Source: Acinetobacter pollinis (GTDB lineage Bacteria; Pseudomonadota; Gammaproteobacteria; Pseudomonadales; Moraxellaceae). From it: a stretch of DNA of 64,000 nucleotides. Both the position numbers and the translations under genes were made by a program. Position 1 is the first letter of the stretch. Every line of letters begins with the position of its first letter. The stretch is from the NCBI RefSeq assembly GCF_015627175.1, contig NZ_VTDQ01000010.1:1-64000 (forward strand), written 5' to 3'. Shown piece after piece: positions 18,901 through 27,721 of this stretch. The notes beneath the pieces are model-generated. The model was not told the origin of the DNA. It did not search any database and was given only the letters and a program-made list of their open reading frames with translations.

Positions 18901-19114
18901 TATGTAATAAAACTTACTCTTTTCCGATTAAAAGATTAAATTGTCTTGACTATGAAAGGCTTATCTTAAGTATTAAACTTTATCTTTTAAAATAAAAAAA
19001 TAGTTCTCTAAAAATAGTTCTTTTTAAGTTCCATTTCACATATTAATTTAGTATATTAACTCAAAATTTTAAAATAGAAATTTGATTTTTTATATCTTAC
19101 TTTAGGGGAAAAAC

Positions 19115-19999
19115 ATGAGACTTTTATTGCTTACAACAGCAATTTTAACAGCCTTAACCGCAACACAAGTAAATGCAGAAAGTACTTTAGACCGTATAAA
19201 AACATCTGGAAAGATAACGATTGGTTATAGAGAAAATGCAGAACCTATTTCTTATACCGTTGATGGCAAAGCAATGGGTTATGCGATTGATGTTTGTAGT
19301 AATGTTGCAAATGAAATTAAGAAAACACTTAATAATCCAAATATTAAAGTCGAATATAAAATTGAACACCCAATGATTCGTATCCCTGATCTAATTACAG
19401 GTGCAATCGACTTAGAATGTGGAACCAGTACACATATCAAACAAAGAGATGAAGTTGTAGATTTCTCAACAACTTATTTTATTACAGATGTTGGCGTAGC
19501 AGTTAAAAAAAGCTCCAAGATTAATCACTTGAATGAGTTGAAGGGTCGTCCTATCGTGCTAACGAAGGGAACGACATCTGAAAAGTTTATGACATCTTTA
19601 AGACGCAATGATGAATTAGATTTTAAAGCAGTGTATGGTTCTGATAATAAAGAATCGGCAGAATTACTTGCATCAGATAGAATGGTTGGATGGGCAATGG
19701 ATGAAGTGTCATTAACGACCTTTATTGCGAAATCTAAAAACCCAAGCGATTATAAAATTATTGATGGTGGGCTTTCAAAAGAACCATATGGCATTATGAT
19801 GGCAAAAGATAGTCCTAAGCTCAAAGCAATTGCTGACCATGTCATTACAAATATGTGGCATTCAGGTGAAATGAGTAAGCTCTATAAGAAATGGTTCCAA
19901 TCTCCTATTCCACCAAGCAATATAAACTTAAATGTTCAGCCAAGTGCTTCTTTCAAAGATCTTGAAAAGAATCCGACAGACAAAGGGATTGATTTATAA
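19115..19999 (+). CDS. GltI-like glutamate/aspartate-type periplasmic binding protein
   Basis: 294 residues with a Sec signal peptide (cleavage after VNA, residue 21) and a type II periplasmic binding fold: ISYTVDGKAMGYAIDVCSN, DLECGTSTHIKQRD, VLTKGTTSEKF and a C-terminal SPIPPSNINLN motif typical of E. coli GltI-like proteins. It should bind an acidic or polar amino acid. No permease or ATPase genes are beside it, so it either works with a transporter encoded elsewhere or senses a ligand. Upstream are two direct copies of AAAATAGTTCT 14 bp apart. A bidirectional terminator separates it from the siderophore cluster. Confidence 0.85.
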   Translation: MRLLLLTTAILTALTATQVNAESTLDRIKTSGKITIGYRENAEPISYTVDGKAMGYAIDVCSNVANEIKKTLNNPNIKVEYKIEHPMIRIPDLITGAIDLECGTSTHIKQRDEVVDFSTTYFITDVGVAVKKSSKINHLNELKGRPIVLTKGTTSEKFMTSLRRNDELDFKAVYGSDNKESAELLASDRMVGWAMDEVSLTTFIAKSKNPSDYKIIDGGLSKEPYGIMMAKDSPKLKAIADHVITNMWHSGEMSKLYKKWFQSPIPPSNINLNVQPSASFKDLEKNPTDKGIDL

Positions 20000-20031
20000 T
20001 AAAATTATTTTAATTTTATGACTTCAATTGT

Positions 20032-20062
20032 AAAAAAGCTTCATTAAGAATGAAGCTTTTTT
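20032..20062. terminator. Bidirectional terminator between gltI-like gene and PPTase gene
   Basis: Fourteen-bp perfect inverted repeat (20032-20045 and 20049-20062, AAAAAAGCTTCATT) with A and T runs at both ends, placed between convergent genes. Confidence 0.9.
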
Positions 20063-20063
20063 A

Positions 20064-20786
20064 TTAAGTCACCATACAATAGGTAATAATTTCTAAACTT
20101 AAGATAAGATAGTGTACTTCTACTTTTATTATTAGATTTGACAAATTAATCTCAAAGTAAAGCTTCTTATTTTCCTTACAATAATCCATAAGCTGAATTT
20201 CAAGAAAGTTTAAAATTTTACCGTATTTGCTATATACCGCTTTGATGATACTTTCTTTTGCCGAAAAAATGATTAAATATAATAAAGAACTTATAGGGGA
20301 AAACACTTCAATATTTTTAATTTCTAAGCTATTCAAAAACTGATTTATCATATTTGGCTGTTGGTTGAATAAGAGTTGATTCTTTTTAAACTCAATATCT
20401 ATGCCAACATGTTGATTAATGATGTTAATCGTTGCAATTGCACTGCCAAAAAAACTATTGTCGATAGTATGACTCAAACTACCATGTAACGGTTCTGGCC
20501 AAATAGGTGCACCTAATTTGTCATTTACTAAATTAAAGTATTTAATTCCTTGAGCATTCAAAGCAGATTTAAGTGCTAGACGCCCTATCAAAAATTCAAG
20601 TTTTCTTTTTTTAGCTGCTTGAATAATTCTATTTGGTATTTGAATTGCATAATATTGATATAGCTCTTCTATATTTTGATTATCATAACCTTCTATAGAT
20701 ACTTTATGTAATGATAAAGTATTAGATAAAATGACCTCTTTTCTTAAGTTGTGGTGTTTTATCTGTTTTGAATTATCTGTGATCAT
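20064..20786 (-). CDS. fbsL: 4'-phosphopantetheinyl transferase (EntD-like)
   Basis: 240-residue EntD/Sfp-type PPTase that would install the phosphopantetheine arm on the carrier domains of the siderophore NRPS. The motifs are GSLSHT (P1 region), VGIDIE (magnesium-binding Asp and Glu) and FSAKESIIKAVYSKYG. It overlaps the preceding thioesterase gene by 14 bases and forms a two-gene unit divergent from the receptor operon. The sequence is very AT-rich compared with the flanking housekeeping genes. The symbol follows the published fimsbactin cluster by function and position; the letter is less certain than the function. Confidence 0.88.
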   Translation of the reverse strand: MITDNSKQIKHHNLRKEVILSNTLSLHKVSIEGYDNQNIEELYQYYAIQIPNRIIQAAKKRKLEFLIGRLALKSALNAQGIKYFNLVNDKLGAPIWPEPLHGSLSHTIDNSFFGSAIATINIINQHVGIDIEFKKNQLLFNQQPNMINQFLNSLEIKNIEVFSPISSLLYLIIFSAKESIIKAVYSKYGKILNFLEIQLMDYCKENKKLYFEINLSNLIIKVEVHYLILSLEIITYCMVT

Positions 20787-21525
20787 TTTTTATTAATTTA
20801 AAAATCTGTGTTGAAATAATGCTCAAAGATTCTTTTAAAATATCTTCATCTAGAAAATAAAAATGATCACCTTCTACAGCATAGGCATCTAGCCATTGAG
20901 ATGTATAATTTTTCCAGTCTGTCATCATATGATGTTGTGAAATAAAAGGATCTTCTTTTCCATAAATACACATGACAGGTTTATTTGTAAGTAATGGCTG
21001 ATCATTTAGCATAGCATCACTGAGTTTAAAATCGTTTTTTAAGATGTTGATAAAAAAATTCAGTGCATCTTTATTGTTTAGAATTTCTGAAGGAAAGTTA
21101 TTATAAGATTTTACTTCTTCAAGAAGTTGATGGTCAGTCAGGTTGCTTTTTTTATGCATGTTTTTTAGATGAGAGGGTGCAGGCCGCCCACTTACAATGA
21201 GCATTGTGAGTTTTTGATAGAGTGCTGTATTTTTCCTTAATTGTTCTTCTATTCGCCATAAGACAGAACCACCGACACTATGCCCAAATATCGCATACGG
21301 TTTATTTGTATATTTCTCAATTTCACTGATCAGGTGCGTAGCAATGACAGTAGGATCATAGCTGAGAGGAAATTTAATGTTTTTACCATGTCCCAGATAA
21401 TCTAAAGGTATGATATTTATTTTTTGATGGCTGTATTCCTTCCAGCGAAAGTAGATAGATGAACTACTTCCAGCAGGCGGTAAGCAGAAAATATTAAAAT
21501 CATCACAATATTTATTTATTTCCAT
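20773..21525 (-). CDS. fbsM: Type II (editing) thioesterase of the siderophore NRPS
   Basis: 250-residue alpha/beta hydrolase of the GrsT/EntH-like type II thioesterase family. Catalytic elements are the nucleophile Ser in FGHSVGG, an Asp in YGKEDPF and His in VEGDHFYF; the N-terminal LPPAGSSSSIYFRW is also typical. In the fimsbactin system the corresponding FbsM clears carrier domains and yields the DHB-oxazoline shunt product. It is the first gene of the minus-strand unit; a Fur-box-like site lies about 80 bp upstream of its start. Confidence 0.88.
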   Translation of the reverse strand: MEINKYCDDFNIFCLPPAGSSSSIYFRWKEYSHQKINIIPLDYLGHGKNIKFPLSYDPTVIATHLISEIEKYTNKPYAIFGHSVGGSVLWRIEEQLRKNTALYQKLTMLIVSGRPAPSHLKNMHKKSNLTDHQLLEEVKSYNNFPSEILNNKDALNFFINILKNDFKLSDAMLNDQPLLTNKPVMCIYGKEDPFISQHHMMTDWKNYTSQWLDAYAVEGDHFYFLDEDILKESLSIISTQIFKLIKNDHR

Positions 21526-21602
21526 AAATTATTCACTATTTTTATAACATTGGTATCTTGGTTTATATATTCCTTATATTATATCTTAATCCATGATTTT
21601 TA

Positions 21603-21621
21603 GTTAATAATTCTTATTCTC
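21603..21621. promoter_or_regulatory. Fur-box-like site proximal to the thioesterase/PPTase unit
   Basis: On the minus strand this 19-mer agrees with the Fur consensus GATAATGATAATCATTATC at 14 of 19 positions (counted by eye). It lies 78 bp before the thioesterase start, in the spacer shared with the receptor operon. Confidence 0.6.
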
Positions 21622-21701
21622 ATTTATTTTTTTACTTAAATCTAATTTTTTCAATGACTTTTCTAATTTTATAAATTTATTTCCAATATTTTCTATAAGT
21701 T

Positions 21702-21720
21702 GATAATGATTATTAGTAAG
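21702..21720. promoter_or_regulatory. Fur-box-like site proximal to the receptor operon
   Basis: GATAATGAT followed by TATTAGTAAG: 14 of 19 positions match the Fur consensus, with the first nine perfect. It lies 42 bp before the receptor start, where it would block a promoter when iron-bound Fur is present. Confidence 0.7.
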
Positions 21721-21761
21721 CTTATGTAAATTTTTATGCTTGAACAGTTACAAGGCTCAAA

Positions 21762-23915
21762 ATGAATAACGTATTAGGTTTTAAACTTTCGGTATTAGGG
21801 ATAAGTATTACATGTGTGATGCTATCTCAAATAGTACAAGCATCAACAGAAGTAAGTGATAACTATCAAGTTTTACCGGCAATTAATCTTGAAGCAACAA
21901 AAAATACAACAGATACAATTTCAGCGGGTCAAGTCAGTCGAAAAAGTCAAATTGGCATCTTGGGAAATAAAGATGCTATGGATACACCGTTTAGTACAGC
22001 AAGTTATACAGCAAAGTACATAGAGGATCATCAAGCAAAAAGTGTTGCAGAAGCATTGGCAAGTGAACCTTCTGTGCGTAACTATTTTGGTGCAAATGGC
22101 CTAGGAGAATACTTTAATATTCGCGGTTTAAATGTAACGACTGAAGAGTTTGCATGGAATGGCTTATATGGTTTAAGCCCACATAATCGTACGCCAACTG
22201 AGTTTTTAGAGCGTGTAGAGGTCTTACGTGGAACAAGTGCCATGCTTTATGGTATGTCCCTTGGTGGAAGTGTAGGGGGTACGATAAATCTGGTACCTAA
22301 ACGCGCAACAGATGAGCCTATTACACGTTTGACAACAAGTTATACATCAAAATCTAATGTTGATGCGCATTTAGATGTTGGGCGTCGATTTGGTGAAGGT
22401 AATAAGTTTGGTATCCGTGTAAATGCAGTTAAAGGCCATGGAGATACGACGCTTAAGGGGCAAACTGAAGATCGAACACTCGGATCAATTGCTTTGGATT
22501 ATCGTGGTGAAAAATTACGAACGTCACTAGATGCCTATTATATTAAAGAAAAGTATGAGGGTGGTATGCCATTAATGGCATACTTTAGAACATCATCTAT
22601 TTTGACAGCACCTAAGGCCTCTACAAATATTATGCAGGGTGCATATGCAACCAGTGAAACCAAAGCAGTTATAGGACATGCAGAGTATGACTTCATACCG
22701 AATTGGACTGTATATGCAAGTGGAGGTACCAAAGAGCAAGAGTCGCATGGTGCAATTGCAAATAATGCGCTGTGTATAGTAACGAGTACAGATGGGAGTT
22801 GTACCGCAAATGGACGTAATATCACGAACATTACGCATACAAGTTCAGGTGAGTTAGGTGTACGTGGGCAGTTCAAAACTGGTGTTGTTGATCATAATCT
22901 TGTATTAAGCGGAAATGTTGAAAAACAAGATACCGATTCTGGATATAGTACTGTTTCTTGGAAATCTAATATTTATTCGCCAGTCAGTAATACTTTATTT
23001 GCAAGTGACCCAACGTTTGTACCAAGAACAAAAGAAGTGACGCTTTCAGGTATTGCTCTTGCTGATAATCTATCTTTCGTAGATGGAAAGTATCAGCTAA
23101 TGTTAGGCGCACGATTCCAAAATGTAAATACGCATAGTTGGACAAATAGCGGTACCGCAATTACAGGAAGCGCATCTTATAAGAAAAGTGCAGTTACACC
23201 TGCTGTAGGATTTGTAGTTAAACCTTGGAATAATTCAATTTCCCTTTATGGCAATTATATTGAGGGCCTTAGTCAAGGCGACCAAGTTACTGCAACAACA
23301 GCATCAAATTATGGTCAAGTGTTCGCACCGTATAAAACTAAGCAATATGAGCTTGGTACAAAATGGGAAAATGGGACATTTAGAAATACATTAAGTATTT
23401 ATCAAATCGATAAACCAAGCATGATTTATGACAAATCAACCAATAGCTATAATGCTGATGGTGAGCAACGAAATCGTGGTATTGAGTGGACGACTGCAGG
23501 AAATATAACAAAAGATGTGCGTCTTTTAGGTGGTGTGACTTATATAGATGCAATTACAACCAAGACATCATCTGGAACATATAATGGAAACAGAGCTTAC
23601 GGCGTTCCTCATTGGCAGTCTAACCTTGGTTTAGAGTGGGATGTTCCTCAGTTAGAGGGATTAACACTTATGACAAATACAATTTATACCGGTAGTGAAT
23701 ATGTAGATACAGCCAATACGCAAAAAATTCCAAGTTGGTTCCGTTGGGATTTAGGTGCACGCTATAACACGTCTATTGCAGGATATAAAACTACCTTTAT
23801 GGGTAGTGTTGAAAATGTAATGAATAAGAACTATTGGACAGGCGTCTATGCTGGCTATTACGTAGGTGAAGGTGCACCACGTACACTCAAACTTTCTATG
23901 TCATTTAATTTCTAA
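21762..23915 (+). CDS. fbsN: TonB-dependent ferric-siderophore receptor
   Basis: 717-residue outer-membrane receptor with a signal peptide (about 26 residues, ending VQA), a plug domain with YFNIRGLNVTTEEFAWNG and VEVLRGTSAMLYGMSLGGSVGGTINLVPKR, and a beta-barrel ending in LSMSFNF with the terminal Phe. It is the first gene of a four-gene unit with an MFS importer, a reductase and a MATE exporter, divergent from the PPTase/thioesterase genes. The position inside the siderophore locus makes the cluster's own ferric product the likely ligand. A Fur-box-like site precedes it. Confidence 0.93.
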   Translation: MNNVLGFKLSVLGISITCVMLSQIVQASTEVSDNYQVLPAINLEATKNTTDTISAGQVSRKSQIGILGNKDAMDTPFSTASYTAKYIEDHQAKSVAEALASEPSVRNYFGANGLGEYFNIRGLNVTTEEFAWNGLYGLSPHNRTPTEFLERVEVLRGTSAMLYGMSLGGSVGGTINLVPKRATDEPITRLTTSYTSKSNVDAHLDVGRRFGEGNKFGIRVNAVKGHGDTTLKGQTEDRTLGSIALDYRGEKLRTSLDAYYIKEKYEGGMPLMAYFRTSSILTAPKASTNIMQGAYATSETKAVIGHAEYDFIPNWTVYASGGTKEQESHGAIANNALCIVTSTDGSCTANGRNITNITHTSSGELGVRGQFKTGVVDHNLVLSGNVEKQDTDSGYSTVSWKSNIYSPVSNTLFASDPTFVPRTKEVTLSGIALADNLSFVDGKYQLMLGARFQNVNTHSWTNSGTAITGSASYKKSAVTPAVGFVVKPWNNSISLYGNYIEGLSQGDQVTATTASNYGQVFAPYKTKQYELGTKWENGTFRNTLSIYQIDKPSMIYDKSTNSYNADGEQRNRGIEWTTAGNITKDVRLLGGVTYIDAITTKTSSGTYNGNRAYGVPHWQSNLGLEWDVPQLEGLTLMTNTIYTGSEYVDTANTQKIPSWFRWDLGARYNTSIAGYKTTFMGSVENVMNKNYWTGVYAGYYVGEGAPRTLKLSMSFNF

Positions 23916-23943
23916 TAAACGCTTAAAATATGGAATGTTGTGT

Positions 23944-25167
23944 ATGAATGATAATAAAAAACCGTGGCCACTATTAATTAGTGTGTATACCACACAATAT
24001 ATTGGTATTGCTTTTATTATTTCTGCAGCATTTGCGATTTTAAGGCAAAGTGGTATTGCACTGGATAAATTAGCTTTAATTAACTTAGTTGCATTACCAC
24101 TGTTAGGAAAGGTGCTGTATGCGCCCTTGGTAGATAGTTTTCGGCTTTATTTCCAAGGGCAATATCGCTCTTGGTTGCTTACCGCACAATCGATGATGAC
24201 GCTATTATTATTTATTTGTGGATTTTTAGATATACAGCATCATTTTTCTACCATTTTAATATTGTTTATTATTTATACTTTTTTTATGAGTGTGCAGGAT
24301 GTTGCAGTCGATGCACTTGCATGTAAGATTTTTATTGCGTCTGAACGACAGTTTGCTAATAGTATTCAGTACTCAAGCAACTTAATGGGAAATATTATTG
24401 GTGGTGGGATATTACTTATTTTATATCCATGGTTGCAGTGGAAAGGGGCACTATGGATTTTAGCAATTTTGACAGCAGTATCAAATGTACAAATTGCACT
24501 TTATCGTGAGCCTGAAAGCGATTATAAAAATCCACATAAAAAAGCTTCTGGACAGTTTAAGAGCTTAGTTCAACAAATTCGAGTTTTTGTAAAACAACAT
24601 AGAACATGGTTTTTTCTGTTGTTCATTTATCCAATTGGTTTTACCGCCGTTTTTGGCATGCTAAACCCTTTATTGGTTGATGCTAAATGGTCACTTATGG
24701 ACATTGGTTTTGCAACAAAAATATTTGGTTCGATTGTTGGTGTTTTTTCAGCATTTTTGGCTAGTTTTCTAATTAATAAATTACGCCGTAAATTTGCCTT
24801 GCTCACATTAACTTTGCTGCAGGGAGCTGCACTGCTGTTATTTGTTCCGATCACTTTGGGATATACACAAAAGTGGATAGTTTATACAGCAATCTTTGCC
24901 TATTTCATTGCAAATCCCGGATTAATGTCTGCATTGTCTACGTTAATTATGGATAGAGCATCTTTAATGCCTGCTAAAGCTACTTTCTTTAGCTTACAGT
25001 TTAGTCTTGTGGTGTTTATGGGATTTGCTTATTCAGCCATAGGCTTGGCCCTTGCACAGCATATTGGGTATACAACTGTTGTCATACTCACATTTATTTG
25101 TGCACTCATTGTGACGACACTGACATGGAAGCTATTGCCAGATCATACCGAAGGGTCACAGACCTAA
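23944..25167 (+). CDS. fbsO: MFS inner-membrane siderophore importer (RhtX/AmpG-like)
   Basis: About 407 residues and twelve hydrophobic segments. The sequence LLGKVLYAPLVDSF and SVQDVAVDALACKIF (with charged residues in helices) is typical of the RhtX/FptX/AmpG branch of the major facilitator superfamily, single-protein importers of siderophores. The start at 23944 is chosen because the longer reading frame would run back through the end of the receptor gene. No ABC importer is encoded in the locus, so this protein probably carries ferric siderophore across the inner membrane. The letter O is by gene order only. Confidence 0.78.
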   Translation: MNDNKKPWPLLISVYTTQYIGIAFIISAAFAILRQSGIALDKLALINLVALPLLGKVLYAPLVDSFRLYFQGQYRSWLLTAQSMMTLLLFICGFLDIQHHFSTILILFIIYTFFMSVQDVAVDALACKIFIASERQFANSIQYSSNLMGNIIGGGILLILYPWLQWKGALWILAILTAVSNVQIALYREPESDYKNPHKKASGQFKSLVQQIRVFVKQHRTWFFLLFIYPIGFTAVFGMLNPLLVDAKWSLMDIGFATKIFGSIVGVFSAFLASFLINKLRRKFALLTLTLLQGAALLLFVPITLGYTQKWIVYTAIFAYFIANPGLMSALSTLIMDRASLMPAKATFFSLQFSLVVFMGFAYSAIGLALAQHIGYTTVVILTFICALIVTTLTWKLLPDHTEGSQT

Positions 25168-25197
25168 TCTAAAAATTTGGAAAGATGAAGATTAAAT

Positions 25198-26313
25198 ATG
25201 ATTAAAAAGTATACCCCTATTCAGGAGAAAGACCGTAAGCTCGATATTGTTGATCATGTCAATCAGGATCATACGAAAGAACTACGTATGATTGCTCAGA
25301 GCTATGGAAAAAATATGCATATCGATCATGCATATATTGTTGATATTTTTGAAGAGGGCATTTTACTTAAGGTACACGATTCCGAGTTAAAAAAATACGC
25401 TGAATTATTCGTTGCGTTTGAATTAAATGGCGATCTTGAGGAACAAATTTTATATTTGGCCTATAACTCATTTGTTAAGCAAAAAATTGAATTTAGTAAT
25501 AATACCAAACAGTATTTTGAAGTCACTCAGAAGTCGCAAATCACTAAAAATATCACACGCTTAACCATTAAAAGTCAATTGCCTTTGCCTCATGACTATG
25601 CAGGTTATGCTTATGGTCTAGTATTGAAAGTTTTAGAGAAATCTCAGCCTCTAAAAGTGAAATCATCAAATAAGAGTGGTTTGATAAAAAATACTTTTGA
25701 TCGAGGATTTTTATGGGTAATGAAACATCTATCGAGTCAAAAAAGACAAAAGCTATTAGAGACGATGAATAAAGATGTTCGTTTATATACGTTGCGAAAA
25801 TCTTTTAGTCAGAGTGATGATACAGTATTGAATTATGGTTATATTGATATTTTTACGCATGGCAATAGCGCTGGCAGTGAATGGGTCAAACAACTAGATT
25901 CTGGCTCTATGATTTCGAGCCGAACTGAAACAGACGATAAACATACACATTTACACGACGGTCGTGCTGTATTAATTGCAGACGAAACAGCTTATCCCGC
26001 TCTCGCAGGTATTTTAGAGTTTTGGAAAAATGAATACCCACCGACAGTGATTTTATTGTGTGCCGATGAGGCAGATCTTGACTATTTTAACAACTTTTCT
26101 TTTCCACGAAATACTGTATTAAAGCACGTTCATGGTGATGTGATATATCAAGCACAGCAAGTCATTCAAGTATTGGAAGAAGTTGAACATATAGAAAATG
26201 TTTGGGGTGCTTTAGAAAATAATGCAGCCAAAAGAGTAAGACATTATTTACGTAATCAGAGACAGCTTCTTGGAAAAAATAACCATATTAAAGGATACTG
26301 GCGTTTACAGTAA
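25198..26313 (+). CDS. fbsP: DUF2470-SIP fusion, ferric-siderophore reductase
   Basis: 371-residue cytoplasmic protein with two parts. Residues about 15-95 look like a DUF2470 domain (IVDHVNQDHTKELRMIAQSYG, as in heme-binding HugZ-type proteins). Residues about 105-371 are a siderophore-interacting protein: an FAD-binding barrel with RLYTLRKSF in the place of the RxYTxR motif, then the SIP domain (IFTHGNSAGSEWVKQL, VLIADETAYPAL, VWGALENNAAKRVRHYLR). It would release iron by reducing the imported ferric complex. The next gene starts 7 bp after its stop. The DUF2470 fusion is uncommon among textbook SIPs. Confidence 0.82.
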   Translation: MIKKYTPIQEKDRKLDIVDHVNQDHTKELRMIAQSYGKNMHIDHAYIVDIFEEGILLKVHDSELKKYAELFVAFELNGDLEEQILYLAYNSFVKQKIEFSNNTKQYFEVTQKSQITKNITRLTIKSQLPLPHDYAGYAYGLVLKVLEKSQPLKVKSSNKSGLIKNTFDRGFLWVMKHLSSQKRQKLLETMNKDVRLYTLRKSFSQSDDTVLNYGYIDIFTHGNSAGSEWVKQLDSGSMISSRTETDDKHTHLHDGRAVLIADETAYPALAGILEFWKNEYPPTVILLCADEADLDYFNNFSFPRNTVLKHVHGDVIYQAQQVIQVLEEVEHIENVWGALENNAAKRVRHYLRNQRQLLGKNNHIKGYWRLQ

Positions 26314-26320
26314 ATATAAA

Positions 26321-27667
26321 ATGAAAGTATTAGATCATATTTCTCTTCCTATTTTAAAATTGGCATTACCCCTAATCTTAATCCAGCTTTGTCAGGCTTC
26401 TCTTGGACTTATTAATACGCTTGTTGCAGGGAAATTTAATTATCAAGATTTAGCAGCGATTGGATTGGGTAGTAGTATTTGGACACCAGTATTTATTTTA
26501 TTTACAGGTATTTTATATGTACTTGTACCTAAGACCTCAATGTTGCAACAGAATAATGAGCACTCCAAAATTCAGTATTTGTTTCAGCAGGGTAAAAATA
26601 TATCGCTTCTCTTATCTATATTTGGCTTTGTAATTGTTCATATTTTGGCATTTTTATGCCCAGTGATAATTTCAGATCATTATGTTGCGCACATTACACA
26701 AAATTATCTTCATTGTGTTGCTTTTGCTATGCCTGGATTGGTTTATATGACGCTTTACCGTTTTATGAGTGAGGGAAGTAGCCAATTAAAACCAATCATG
26801 CTTACATTTATTGTTTTACTTTTATCTGATGCAATTTTGAGTTATTTATTGGTAAATGGTATTGGTAATTTACCACCACTTGGTGGTGCAGGAACAGGTT
26901 TAGCGAATGTTTTTAGTGCGTATATTGCATGTTTTGTTATGCGATATTTGGTTAGAAAAGCTGTACCCGCAATAAAAAGAGATCATCATCAAGTCGTCAG
27001 TACTTCTGAAAGTTTACAAATTTTAAAGCAAGGATTACCTATAGGGGTAACACTCGTTTTACAAATTTTAGCTTTATCTACTTTAGCATTTTTTGCATCT
27101 GAATTAGGTACACGAACAATTGCAGCTCATCAAATTTTGATTAATATTGCAATGGTGATTATTATGATTCCTGTTGCTATTAGTAGTGCCACAACGATTC
27201 GCATAGCAACATTTTCAGCACAAAGGAATCAGAAGGGTAAACAACTGACAGGGCTTACGGTTGCTGTAATCACATTATGCTATGGCATGTTTATGGCACT
27301 TATACTCATATTATGTGGAGGTCAAATTACCGCACTCTTTTCGCAAGATGAACAGGTGATTGTATTGGCCACGGGACTCATTCATTATGTTGCAATTTTC
27401 TTAATCTTTGATGCATTACAAACTGTGGCAGCAGGCGTACTTCGTGGTTTACAGCAGTTTATGCAACCACTTGCCGTCATTCTATTTTGTTATTGGATTA
27501 TCATTATTCCATTGAGCTATTTTATGGGTGTCAAAGGATGGTTACAGATCACTGCTAATGTGGATATTATTTGGCAAATTCTTGCATGTGGTATGTGTTT
27601 AGCTGCATTGGCAATGATTATACAAAGCTATAGGAAGGTACAAAGTAGTCATCTAGTTTCAGAGTAG
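26321..27667 (+). CDS. fbsQ: MATE-family exporter (putative siderophore export)
   Basis: About 448 residues and twelve transmembrane segments with MATE features (LALPLILIQLCQASLGLINTLVAG at the start; GLPIGVTLVLQI in the second half). The start at 26321 is taken because it follows the SIP stop by 7 bp; the longer frame overlaps SIP by 44 bases. MATE proteins pump organic molecules out with cation exchange. Placement at the end of the uptake unit makes it the best candidate to export the newly made siderophore to the periplasm; an outer-membrane channel is not in the cluster. Confidence 0.8.
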   Translation: MKVLDHISLPILKLALPLILIQLCQASLGLINTLVAGKFNYQDLAAIGLGSSIWTPVFILFTGILYVLVPKTSMLQQNNEHSKIQYLFQQGKNISLLLSIFGFVIVHILAFLCPVIISDHYVAHITQNYLHCVAFAMPGLVYMTLYRFMSEGSSQLKPIMLTFIVLLLSDAILSYLLVNGIGNLPPLGGAGTGLANVFSAYIACFVMRYLVRKAVPAIKRDHHQVVSTSESLQILKQGLPIGVTLVLQILALSTLAFFASELGTRTIAAHQILINIAMVIIMIPVAISSATTIRIATFSAQRNQKGKQLTGLTVAVITLCYGMFMALILILCGGQITALFSQDEQVIVLATGLIHYVAIFLIFDALQTVAAGVLRGLQQFMQPLAVILFCYWIIIIPLSYFMGVKGWLQITANVDIIWQILACGMCLAALAMIIQSYRKVQSSHLVSE

Positions 27668-27679
27668 GAGACTGATACG

Positions 27680-27710
27680 CAAGATGCTTTTTAAAAAGCA
27701 TCTTGTTTTT
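27680..27710. terminator. Bidirectional terminator between MATE gene and AraC gene
   Basis: Perfect 26-bp palindrome centred at 27692/27693 (arms CAAGATGCTTTTT) followed by TTTTT on the plus strand, between convergent genes. Confidence 0.88.
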
Positions 27711-27721
27711 ACTTCAAAGAT

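Noticed and set aside
22538-22876. Minus-strand frame of 112 codons opposite the receptor gene
   Set aside because: Antisense to a conserved barrel-coding region, Cys-rich in a random way, without a ribosome binding site.
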